From Mangifera indica (Eukaryota > Streptophyta > Magnoliopsida > Sapindales > Anacardiaceae), in the NCBI RefSeq assembly GCF_011075055.1, contig NC_058146.1, positions 6,324,001 through 6,388,000 on the forward strand: a stretch of DNA of 64,000 bases, written 5' to 3'. Position 1 is the stretch's first letter, and every line of letters starts with the position of its first letter. The notes beneath the pieces were generated by a model. It did no database searches, was not told the origin of the DNA, and saw nothing but the letters and a program-made list of their open reading frames with translations. The translations under genes were made by a program, and so were the position numbers. This document shows, in pieces, positions 44,466 through 54,712 of the stretch.

Positions 44466-45448
44466 ATGACATATTTAAAAAACGATATACCAAACTTGCA
44501 ATTGGTGAAAACTTACATATCAAAGTGCTTTTCTATGAAAAATCTAAGAGAAAAAATCCACATCTTTACAATAAGAATCTATTGTGATGGATCATGTATG
44601 GTGCTTGGCTTAAGTCAAAGCACATATGTGGACAATATGGTAAAGAGTTTTAGCATGAAAAAACATCCAAGAGATGATCTCTTTTGACATCTCACGATGT
44701 AAAACTCTTTAAAGAGATTTGTCCTTAGAAACGAGAAGAAAGAGAAAAGATGAATGAAACCCATGTGTATTCGCAGTTAGATCTATCATGTTATGCACTT
44801 GATTTGTTGTCTCTCATGCTTTGAGCATGTACAGTAGATATCAATTATATCTAAGTGTCACTAGACAGTTGTTAAGAACATTCTAGAGTACTTTGTAAGA
44901 AATAAAGATGTTTTTTTTTTTTTAATTTATAAGGAAAAAGAGAAACTCACTATAAGATGATACAATGATGTCAATTTTCAAACTGACAAGAATGATTATA
45001 TATCACAATCTAATTATATATTTTGTTTAAATGGTGTTGTAGTTAGCTAGAAAAACTTAGAACATTATAACTAATTTTACGACTAAAGCTAAGTACATTG
45101 CATTGTTAGATATAGCCAAAGAAGCGATTTGGATCAAAAAGTTTGTAACTAAACTTCAAGCAATTTTCAACAATGTTGATTTGGTTGATGTATACTGCAA
45201 AAACAATGGTGTCATTGCTCAGGCTAAAGAGTCAAGGTCTCGCTAACAGTCCAAACATATTCTCCAACGAATTTTACCTTATTAGAAAAATTGTTTAGAA
45301 TGGTGGAGATGTGCGAATGTTAGGTTAATTCAAATGATAATATAATTGACCCATTGGCAAAGCTTTTGTCACAATAGAATCATTAAAGACACGTAATATT
45401 ATTTCGTATTAGGCAAACGATCGATTAGCTATAGTGTAAGTGAGAGAT
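44466..45448 (+). pseudogene. Copia RT/RNase H remnant linked to copy C LTR
   Basis: An RT piece (44466-44687) reads LQLVKTYISKCFSMKNLREK, then IRIYCDGSCMVLGLSQSTYV, as in copia RT after the YVDD box. Broken frames then give SCYALDLLSLML, FQTDKNDYISQSNYIFCLNG and, after stops, AIWIKKFVTKLQAIFNN and VYCKNNGVIAQAKESRS. The latter is the RNase H block whose usual form is YCDNNGAIAQAKEPRS; its catalytic Asp is now Lys. Gag, protease, integrase and most of RT are absent. It ends at a decayed polypurine tract before the LTR at 45449. Confidence 0.75.
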
Positions 45449-46660
45449 TATTAGAATAGATGTTCTAGAGCCAATTAGTTGAGGCTATTTATGCAATTTC
45501 ATCCTAAGTTGCATTGTATTTTATTATTATTAAAATGACAATTATTCATTTGTTATTCATATGTAAGTATGTATATATGTTTGTTGAATGTGTAATTTTA
45601 TCATGAGAACCTTATAAGCACGTATGGTGATCGATCTAGAAATATGTGTAGCGTCAATATTATTTTGACCAAGAACACAAATAATAGTTTGTCTATCAAG
45701 GTGATGAACAACCAGACCAAAATGTAGCAACATATCTTACGTGTCAAAGTTGTTAGTGTCAACCCAATGCAACATATGGATGCATGTTGAATATTTGTCC
45801 AACAAATTGACCCACCATGAAGATTTTATATATATTGTAACCCTAGTGTTTGTAGAATAGATCCTTTAATAGACGATGGTGCATGCAATCCTTAGACTTA
45901 AGATCACCAAAATTTTTCATACATCAATCAGCTTAGTTTTACATAAACCTAATATAACATTTTTCAAAAGATTATCGATATAGTAGTAGTAGTTGATTAT
46001 CTCAAGAAATGTGACAAGGCTTTGGTGAATCAACAATCACTTTTAGGTGTATGAGAAAGATATCTTGTGGCAATATTTGATGGATGACTGCAACTAATTA
46101 AATTTTTTGTCATAATAGGGATTAGGGTCGATGCTTTGATCCAATTATACTTGGTTGTTGCCTTAGAAGCCAAGTCAGGAAGTTAAGTGAATTGAAGTAG
46201 ACATTACTTCTATGTCTTAATCTTGATGAAATATTAGAATGATGAAGAAATTCGATTACACAATGATCGTGCCATTGAAATGTTACATCAGTCAACACTG
46301 ATTCTCTATATCTTAGATGGTTGTAATATCTCGTTAGAGGTTGCTAATAGTTTGTGAATAAAAAAATAATTAATTATAGATTAATATACAAAAAGTGAAT
46401 CACCTTGGTCATCCTAAAGTTGGTGAATTTATACATGTGAAAATGTGTCTTAATGTTTTGAAATAAATGTTAAGAACATTTATGAGCCTAATTAATATAA
46501 ATTAAAGGATTGGGACAAAAGTGTAAATTCTTATTGTTAAGGGTGAAACAATAAGGAGGCTATTAGGGTTATTATATAAATTCACCATTTTCATAACTGT
46601 GGTACAATGTTTGGATAAAATCTTTGCTTCTATTTTTCATTTCCACCACTAGGTGATAGG
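45449..46660 (+). repeat. Copia LTR, family-1 copy C (3' LTR)
   Basis: Follows CTATAGTGTAAGTGAGAGAT. The first dinucleotide is TA instead of TG (TATTAGAATAGATGTTCT). It shares GTGCATGCAATCCTTAGACT with copies A and D. A TATA-like TTATATAAATTC lies near 46574. The right border is approximate, and the LTR may be cut by the minus-strand gag fragment that follows. Confidence 0.7.
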
Positions 46661-46739
46661 CATTCGCTAGACTCGACGTAAGATTAGTGTCAAGGATCTG
46701 TTTTGAGAGTGCTAAAAACTTCATCTAGTCTCATCTAAA

Positions 46740-47225
46740 AGTCATATATCTTTTCGTTTTCACTTACAACTACAAATAGTTTAAAGGCCCCACATGTCAA
46801 TAGATTACATCTCATCCCAAATGCCTTAGAGTTTGTCGTAATCTGCTACTACTGACATCTTTTCCCGATGTAAGAGTGAAATCGCTCGTCAAACTTGGGA
46901 TGCTCTCGGTGCACTGCCTTAACCGAATCGATCTTTCAAGTTGCCCATTGCATTGCTATGCGCCTTTCATCTAGCTTAGAGATTATTCCATTGACAAACC
47001 CTAATTTGTTCTTAGCCCACAAGGCAATGCTCATACTATGCACTGTTGTTGGTCTCGTTGAGGAGATTACTTACAAATATTTATCTTTGACTATTTGAAC
47101 GATGCAAGTAATACGAAAGAGTCATATTAGTACTCAATGATCCCATCGTGGTGGTTTTTACTTGACTATTGTCACCCTTATTCTCATTGATCTTCAATAT
47201 GGCTGGATGATATGAGGTGCAAGTC
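46740..47225 (-). pseudogene. Minus-strand copia gag remnant
   Basis: The minus strand reads, in broken frames, SLSTNMTLSYYLHRSNSQR, ALWAKNKLGFVNGIISKLDE, LHREKMSVVADYDKL and IWDEM. These match the UBN2_3 gag arrangement (short start, KNKLGFVDG, then YYTKLKxLWDEL). Several stops. It belongs to a copia lineage different from the other gags here. The opposite-strand ORF at 46895-47098 is a shadow. Confidence 0.6.
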
Positions 47226-48593
47226 AATAAGGTGTTTGGGTATCCATACTCTGACAGGATGAAGATTTTGGAAAAAATATATTGGTTTTTTAATTATTTT
47301 TTATATGAATGTACAACTATATATGCTTTGTTTATCCAATCAATTTTGGGAGCAAAAGAAAATTTGAAAACAAAAGAAAAGAGATGAAAGGAAAATGGAA
47401 AGAAAATATTTAGTTCAGTTATCCTTCAATCATGAAATTTAATTCTGCAATATTTCTTAGAGTGAAAGATGAATAGAATTATAGAATAAGAATTTAAGTA
47501 TTTCCCTCAACAGCAATATACTCTATTAATCCGATTACTCAATCCTAAAACCTTTTATCTAACCTTAAGAAATTGTATCCTTAATGAGATAAGCTATTGT
47601 AGGCCAATCAATATGGTTTACTAAACTAGGTTTGGTTTATTCAAGTTCAAGCTCGAAAAAAATAAATTTAGGCTTAGCTTCAAGCCTATCTATTTGCACC
47701 TTTGTTTTTTTCTTTAAAAAATCAAGTTAATTTAAATTTTTTTAGGTTTTTGTTCTATTTTGAATATATCTTTTTAACTTTAAAAACAAAAAAAATAAAA
47801 CACTTTTTATAGGTTTGAAAATTTGGCAAGTATACCCTTACTCACAATGAATTTTTAGACTCTATCGAGTCTTTGAGTTTGAATAGTCCCCATTTAAGTC
47901 GGATCACGGTTATTGAATTGACAAAATTTTTTGTCCAAACCTATTCAAGACCCAAATTTTGTTCATCAGGAAATCAAATTTTATTAACTATACAATCTCG
48001 GACTTATCCAGCCCAATTGACAGTCTACGCTCATGTAACTTTACTCCCAACTCTACGTAATTAAATAAACTTTAAATTTCACTCTTGAATTTAAAGAAGA
48101 AAAAGATAACAAAAAAACAGGGGCAAATGCACATGGGTTTATATTAGTCAACGAGGTCATAAATGGCAACTTGTCGAAGAAGGTTGTTCATAGAAGCCAC
48201 CACTCTCCCACATGCACTATTCTATGTCTTTCCCAAAATCATATAAAAAAAATTAATTGAATAAAATAACTTTAAAAGTTCTTCACCCTTTTGTCCTAAC
48301 AATCGTGGGTTTAATTTAAAGTTAGGCAGGCAAGTGTTTAGGTGGGGATAAGAAGCACTGAAAGTGTTATAAACATATATAAATAAAGAAATAATCAAAG
48401 TCGCTGTCAATGATCATCAGTCGGTGGAAGAATTGGTGAGAGATCAACCCACTTTCGTAACGAAACACTACCCTCCCAATAATTTAATTAACCTTGCGAT
48501 TCACGATTCTACCATTTGGTGTGACAGTGTCCGTAGACTAGGTTGGACCATGGATAAGTACTTCAAGCATCATAAATTTTCTTTTTATATTTA
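47226..48593. other. Unassigned spacer with AGCTCGA-type repeat traces
   Basis: At 47605-48030, motifs such as CAAGTTCAAGCTCGAAAAAA, AGCTTCAAGCCT and TCTATCGAGTCTTTGAGTTT suggest a worn hAT-like MITE. No gene. The 62- and 63-codon ORFs lack support. Confidence 0.3.
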
Positions 48594-50018
48594 GGCCAAA
48601 AGACTGTTTCCCACCCTAGGGGTTGATGCATGCCCACTTTTTATTGGTTAATTATTAAAATTTTAAATACTTATTTACCTATTAAATTTAATTATTATTA
48701 TCATTAATAAAATTTTATTTAAAAATTTTATTTAAATTAATATTTTAGAAATATTTTAAAGTTTTAAAATATTTATTGTTGTCTCATTATTTTATATTTT
48801 CCATATTTAAAAATTAACTTTATTTAGGGGATCATGTATTGTCTTTATTTTTCTTTGGTTTTTACTGTTATTTTTACCTTTTATAGCTGCCAGAAGATGA
48901 AGACACTCCCTATTTATTTATAACTTTCTATTTTCTTTTTCCCTCTCCATTTTCAATTTCTTCTCCTTTCACATTTCTTGGCGGTCCAAAAAACCCAACG
49001 GAAGTTGGCAGATCAAAAGGTGACTGCTTTCACTTCCAATCTGTGAGTTGTAAGCTAGAGGAGAAGCAGGACGATGTATTACAGTACCACATACAGTAAA
49101 CCAATTATATATAATTTACATTTATAAAATATATTAGAATATATTAAGATATATTATCCTAATTTTGTCAAATATTAAGATATAAGAATTGTTATTTCAT
49201 CAACAAGACAAAAAATTCACCAAATCGAAGAACGTCCATGTCAAGAGCAGAGTTCATCCTCCTTGTCTTGAAGAAGAAATTGTAAAAGAAGTTGTTCTTT
49301 TTGAAACTCGCTTGCCCAATCCATAATCTCCATCTCCATAAGAGATTGAAGTTGAAGCTCACACCCTCCACCGCATCCACATACTCATAATAGACAATCT
49401 CAACTCATAAGCCAAAGATTTTATTTTGACAAATAAAAACGAAGAAGAAATAAAAATTTTTCAAACGTCTCAAGTGTCTAAAATATACAACATCACCGAG
49501 AGCTTCTCAAATGCTACTAAAATACCAGCCCACCACTCACAAATCTCCCGCTGAGGTACCCAAAAAGCGTCCTTACAAAGGAGAAAACTTGCGTAGAGTG
49601 AAATCCATGAAAAAGAGCGCAGAGTTGTCAAGGTTAGCTAAAGAAAGTGTCATGTCATATAATGTGAGGTTGAAGTCAGCGACGACTAAGGCGATGGCAG
49701 AAGTATGAGGCAGCTGGCTACAAGGGCCAAAGAAGTAGTGATGGTGGTTCATGCGGGGAAGGGTGGCGGGTGGCGTTTGAAATGGAGGGTTTGGGTGGTG
49801 GCGAGAAATTTTATAAATTTTTTTAGGGGCAATATGTCATACAAAATTAACAAATCTAATAATTCAATTGAAAATTTTAACAAATTTTTGTCTTTTTGTT
49901 AATTTTATAAAAAAAAAATATTAGCGAAATTTATTAAAAATTTAAAACATGAACGAAAAAATAAAATTTTTTAATTTAAAATGATAAAGAATTGTAGTTA
50001 AAAAATAGTCATTTGGCT
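48594..50018. mobile_element. Possible longer Mutator-like element (1.4 kb)
   Basis: Left end GGCCAAAAGACTGTTTCCCA; the complement of the right end is AGCCAAATGACTATTTTTTA. They are related to each other and to the 41452 and 51627 elements. Flanking 9-mers (TTATATTTA and TATGATTAA) do not match well, so the ends may belong to two insertions. Two small frames inside (49511-49708, 49705-49902) show no transposase motif. Confidence 0.35.
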
Positions 50019-50570
50019 TATGATTAATTAATAAATTTACAATAGATACATTTAAAAATAAAAGAATCTTGGATATCATTCATTCAACTATAAAACGATC
50101 TTAATTTATGGCTAACTACTTATTTTAAAATTATAAAAAAAAAATCATTTTTATTATATTAGTGTCTTGACTTATTTGTTGGATCCAAGAATTAAGAAAT
50201 AATTAATAAATAGAGGACAAGTAAACAGTAAGTAAAGGCACAATTGAAAAAGCCACTAAAAACCCAAAGAAAATGACATTACAACCTCCCATTCCAAATC
50301 CCGATCAAGCAGTCGGCACTCAATTCTAATCTTTTGGAAAAAAAAAAAAAGACAAAAACTGATTTATTTTATTATTTATAATTTTCTTTTTCTAAATGAC
50401 ATCTTCACAAATTGTAATTTTGCTATTTGTTTTCATTTCCTCCCTTTATTGTTCTATAGCAAAATGTACAATGTAATTCTTAATAAAAATAAGAAAAAGA
50501 AATATTTAAAAAAAAAAAAAAAACTAAACGGTTTGCAAAAGAGGAAAGAGATAACGCTACTTTAACGGAA
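50019..50570. other. Spacer downstream of the third NHL gene
   Basis: AT-rich with A runs at 50339 and 50511. It contains no gene. The end near the NHL gene should include its 3' UTR and poly(A) site. Confidence 0.3.
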
Positions 50571-50573
50571 CCA

Positions 50574-50600
50574 TCTTCTTCTTCTTCTTCTTCTTCTTCG
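50574..50600. repeat. (TTC)n trinucleotide repeat
   Basis: About eight TTC units just downstream of the stop of the minus-strand NHL gene, so GAA in the transcript 3' UTR. Confidence 0.85.
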
Positions 50601-50616
50601 AGCGGTCAGCCATCGT

Positions 50617-51252
50617 TTACACATTCACACTGCACCTCACTACAAGCTGATACTTAACGGCGTTATTCGCGAGGGGAATCCCGGCTTGCTTCGACCCGAA
50701 ATCGATATACGCCGGGCAATTCACGTGCAAATGGTACGTCCCCGATATAAAGGTCCCAACTCTCCATCTGACCCGTCCATCAAGCTTGAACAACAAAGGA
50801 ATAACCCCAGTACCTTCATCTTGGCTCAACAAAAGAGCATTGTACGGCGCCACAGGCACGTCGGTGCCGTAAACAAACGGTGACCAAACATTAATCTCGT
50901 TGCTGCTCTGATAAGTGGGAGGAATCGCCGTCCGGTAGGTTATTTGTTGGCTCCGATAAGTGGCGTAAACATCGAGCTTGTCGTAGTAAACACCGATATT
51001 GTCGTTGGGATTACGCGAAGAGATGGTGATTTGGAAGTTGCAGGTGAGGAGGTTGGGGGAAGAGACGTTGAAGGCGTAAACGGTGGCGTCTTGGAGGACG
51101 AATGTTGGTTTGGTGGGGCGGAGAATGGCCCAGACAAGGAGGATGACGATGAGGACGATAAGGATGAAGACGAGGATGCCGGCAAAGATTCGACGGAAGA
51201 GTTTATGGCGTTTGCAGCCGTGGTGGTGACCACAGTCTCCTTTCGTAGACAT
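50617..51252 (-). CDS. NDR1/HIN1-like (NHL1/NHL12-like) LEA_2 protein
   Basis: Single-exon, 211 residues. A short His/Lys-rich head (CGHHHGCKRHKLFRR, 7-21) precedes a membrane segment at about 23-43 (ILVFILIVLIVILLVWAIL). Then come RPTKPTFVLQDATVYAFNVS (45-64) and the LEA_2 domain at about 68-180, with RNPNDNIGVYYDKLDVYATY (80-99) and PPTYQSSNEINVWSPFVYGT (111-130). The C-terminal block is HLHVNCPAYIDFG (174-186) and it ends VKYQLVVRCSVNV. It lacks the YYGPSIPPP head and Cys patch of the other two NHL genes, so it belongs to another subgroup. Likely a type II-like membrane protein with an extracellular domain. The large opposite-strand frames here are shadows. Confidence 0.95.
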   Translation of the reverse strand: MSTKGDCGHHHGCKRHKLFRRIFAGILVFILIVLIVILLVWAILRPTKPTFVLQDATVYAFNVSSPNLLTCNFQITISSRNPNDNIGVYYDKLDVYATYRSQQITYRTAIPPTYQSSNEINVWSPFVYGTDVPVAPYNALLLSQDEGTGVIPLLFKLDGRVRWRVGTFISGTYHLHVNCPAYIDFGSKQAGIPLANNAVKYQLVVRCSVNV

Positions 51253-51325
51253 GGCGATGGTGGTGTGAAAATGGAAGTAATGAAGATTGTTGCTGTTGTG
51301 GAAGGAGGAGTAGTGTGTTGGCTGA

Positions 51326-51339
51326 ATTTATATATAAAA
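51326..51339 (-). promoter_or_regulatory. TATA box of NHL gene 3
   Basis: The minus strand reads TTTTATATATAAATTC about 75-88 bp upstream of the ATG at 51252. Confidence 0.65.
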
Positions 51340-51626
51340 TGATAAAATTTTTATTGTAATTTGGTTTAGTTAATTGGTCTTAATTAATTTCTGTTAGTTA
51401 ACTAACTAAATATACTAATTAAATAGTTTCTTTTTTTTTTTATAGTTATCATATTTTAATTTTTTAAGTTAATTATCGCCGGTCGATCAACACATCAGGC
51501 ACCATATTTTAATCACTATCCATCTATAATATTTTAATTTTTATAATTAATTGTCGGTCGTTGATGAAGGAACACAGCATTTTAAAGAGATCTGAATGTC
51601 AGGACCGCAGATTACTATTTAATTTT

Positions 51627-52445
51627 GGCCAGAAGGCCTATCCCCTCCCAGGTTTGATGTAAATCCAAATTTTTATCCGTCCAATTTTTAAAAATTTAAA
51701 GTTCTATTTATAATAAACTATTAAAATTAATAAATTTTGTTAATTATAAAAATAAAATTATTATTTAATTAATACTTTTAAAAAATATAAAAATTTATAT
51801 TATTTTAACTTATAAATCATAAAAACTAATAATTTTTTTCGTGATTAAACTTTGAAAAGTTATATTTTCCCCTAAGGTTTCAAATTTTCAAATACACTTT
51901 TTCGGCTATCCGTCGACTTCTCCCACGCCTCTATCCCACCCGGTGATGTCTCTTTCTTTGTGACAAACTCTCGACGCACATATAGAATAAACGAAGACAT
52001 TTATTTTTGTCTATTCTCCTGGAATCAATGAAGATGCTTGTCTTCATCAATTCGTTTAGAATCGACAAAGACTATCATCTTCCTCCATTCCAGACAAATC
52101 AACGAAGACGCTAGTCTTCATCGACTCCAGACATGTGTCAAGGGTTTTTCATAGAGGGAGGGACATTGTCAAGTGGGATAGAGGTGTTAGAGAAGCAGGC
52201 CAATCATAGAAAAAGTGTATCTGAAAATTTGAAACCCTATGGGGGAGAAAATATAACTTTTTAAAATTTAATCCTAAAAAAAATTGTTAATTTTTAGAAT
52301 TTAAAGATAAAAATGTTACAGATTTTTAAAACAAACATATTTGATTAACTTAAATAACTCATCAGTGAGATTTTAAGTTTTTTAAAATTGATGTGTGAGA
52401 GTTTAAAATTATATAAAACCTTGGGTGGGAATAAGTGTTTTGGCC
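51627..52445. mobile_element. Mutator-type fold-back element with perfect 9-bp TSD
   Basis: 819 bp. Left end GGCCAGAAGGCCTATCCCCT; the complement of the right end is GGCCAAAACACTTATTCCCA, continuing into CCCAAGGTTT against CCCAGGTTT. The flanks TTTAATTTT (51618-51626 and 52446-52454) are identical, the 9-bp Mutator footprint. The interior is inverted-repeat-like, with AAGACG/CGTCTTC-type motifs and paired AGTTATATTTTCCCC / GGGGGAGAAAATATAACT arms. It lies about 290 bp upstream of the NHL gene 3 TATA box. Confidence 0.8.
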
Positions 52446-52454
52446 TTTAATTTT

Positions 52455-53170
52455 GCCCCAACTCATAAAGTTTTATTTTTATCTTTATTTTTATTTTGTT
52501 TGATAAATATTTTGTTAGATCCCTTAACAAAGTTTTTAATTATAGATTACAATGATCTAGCTACAGAATTATTAATAATCAATAAAAATTATTAATAAAT
52601 ATAGCTCTTATAATTTGAAACTTTGTTGTAAAATTATTGACCCACTGATGGTAGTTGTTATCGATTTTTCTTAATAATTAAGAAAGTGGAGCACACTTTT
52701 ACATTATTTAATCAAATTCAGAAAGGCAAAAAGGCCCTAAAAAAGGATTAATTACTTTTAGATCAAAGTATGGTGAAGTGCAATCAGGACCGTTGAATCT
52801 GTAGTGGATGGATTAGGAGAAGGCTGAAAGCCGAAGGAACACGTTACCCATGAAGCAAGGAAAGGCCCCCAACTCACCAGCCACCGACTTCTGGCGTTTG
52901 TCTTCACTCAATTGAAGCCTAACACGTTGCATAAAATATTAATTAAAATAATTATTAAATTATATTTAAAAAATAAATAATTTTTTATATATGAATTGAT
53001 TTATATATCACTTTCGATCTATCGATTATGACTAAAAAGCTCAAAAGGACTATAAATTATTTTTTTTATTTATGTTTTTGTTTTCTCCAATGTTGATAGG
53101 ATGAGAGATTTTCCCCTTGACTAACATTAGTTACAATTTGATGAACAGCTTTTACTTACATCAACACTAA
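52455..53170. other. AT-rich spacer, nothing recognised
   Basis: No gene and no defined repeat. Confidence 0.3.
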
Positions 53171-53174
53171 TTAA

Positions 53175-53340
53175 TTTAATAAAGTTATGTGTATTGAATG
53201 TATAATTAAAAATATAAATAATATATTATTATATAATTAAATAATTTTAAATTAATAATAAAATAATATTTAATTATATAATTATATATTATTTATATAT
53301 CTAATTATATATTTAAAAATATATATATAATTTTACTCAT
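53175..53340. repeat. Palindromic AT-rich MITE copy
   Basis: ATATTATTATATAATTAAAT and TTTAATTATATAATTATATA arms around TTTTAAATTAATAATAAAAT. Confidence 0.5.
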
Positions 53341-53349
53341 AATTAATTA

Positions 53350-53510
53350 CTCATTAAGAATCATATAAATTATAGTTGTTAAACCCTTCAGAGATAAGAT
53401 AATATAGGTTTAAATCTCATTTAATGATATATCAAAATTAAAATTTTAATTTATCTAATTATAAAATTAATCATTAAATTTAAATTTTATTTTATTTAAT
53501 ATAATTAATT
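53350..53510 (+). repeat. Candidate SINE
   Basis: TAGTTGTTAAACCCTTCAGA, then ATAGGTTTAAATCTCATTTA, resemble the spaced A and B boxes of a tRNA-derived promoter. The copy at 61025 has a similar order. Borders and target duplications were not established. Confidence 0.25.
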
Positions 53511-53702
53511 TAACTCAAAAAAATAATAACTGAAATGAGATTTATCATTATCAATTGTAGTCAACATCTTGACTGATGGAAAATATATTTTATTCCATAA
53601 TGAGAAGGAAGACTTGGGTCATTTAAATTAATTTTCAGTAGTCTTTTCTCAATCTAAATGATTACTTTGATGATTTGTTGACATTTCACCTACTTTAATT
53701 AA

Positions 53703-53705
<3 letters not shown>

Positions 53706-53757
<52 letters not shown>
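53706..53757. repeat. (TA)n microsatellite
   Basis: 52 bases of alternating A and T. Confidence 0.95.
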
Positions 53758-53761
<4 letters not shown>

Positions 53762-54490
53762 TTGGTAAGTTTCTATCTTTTTATTAAATTAATTACAGCC
53801 ACCCTCCTCCTATTCTAAAGTATAGTCAACTATTGTTGCAACAAAAAGTTACCAATTTTCTTTCAAGCCAACAACACAACCTTCTTGTCCAGTGGGTATG
53901 TAATTCATTTATTTCTTTATCCATTTCTTACTCCCTACCTAAAAACCCAGTTCATATATGGTGAGAATCAAATCAATCTCAATACATTATAACTGAATTT
54001 TTAAATATAATTTTCTAGTGTTGACCCTTGTATATGCTTGTTTCACTATAAAACCCCTAACCCCTAAACAATTTTAAGACATACTCTCTTAATCATATCT
54101 TGATCAAAACGTAAACACAGTTAAAGTTGTAAATTACGATTAATAAAAATATTATGAATTAATTATAAATGAGGCGGAACTTAAATATATCATAAGATCT
54201 TTAAAAATAAAATTGAATTTATATTAGAGATGGTTCTATTTGGGTTATGAAATGCAGTAGCACAATTGGAAAATATTCTAAATGAGGAACCCTTTTGCAA
54301 AGATTCTAATATGATTCTAAATGAGAGAGAAAGTAAGGAGTGAGAATAGGGGATGAATGATGCAAACTGAAAAGCAAAAACAGAGAAAAAAATAAAGAAC
54401 GGCGAGGATCATTTCCTGGAAGAGTGTATAGCTTTGCTTTTTGCACTAACATTTAGGATTTGGCCTTGGGCTGATACTGGCCCCGTGTAC
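53758..54490. other. Spacer, nothing recognised
   Basis: No gene and no defined repeat before the tandem array. Confidence 0.3.
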
Positions 54491-54497
54491 CTAGAAG

Positions 54498-54712
54498 ATT
54501 AAGTCCCCACATCAAATCCTCTTCGAACCTCTAAATTCTCATTTCTTACTTCCCCTTTCATTTTATTTTATTTTTGAAAATTAAGTCCCCACATCAAATC
54601 TTCTTCGAACCTCTAAATTCATTTTTTTGGGTAATTACCTCTAATTCTCATTTCTAACTGCCCATTTTTCTTTTATTTTATTTTTTAAAAATTAAGTCCC
54701 CACATCAAAGAT
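54498..54712. repeat. Three-copy tandem repeat
   Basis: ATTAAGTCCCCACATCAAA recurs at about 54498, 54580 and 54691. The first two copies continue TCYTCTTCGAACCTCTAAATT, with CTTTCATTTTATTTTATTTT-type linkers between. Spacing is about 82 and 111 bp. Confidence 0.7.

Noticed and set aside
46895..47098. 67-codon plus ORF
   Set aside because: Opposite strand of the copia gag remnant, and the gag reading explains the sequence better.
50940..51342. 132-codon plus ORF and 97-codon minus ORF over NHL gene 3
   Set aside because: Low-complexity Asp/Glu and Ser translations of the NHL gene in other frames.
6956..53757. (TA)n tracts as possible replication origins or matrix attachment sites
   Set aside because: Simple repeats alone do not support such a role, and nothing else at these sites does.
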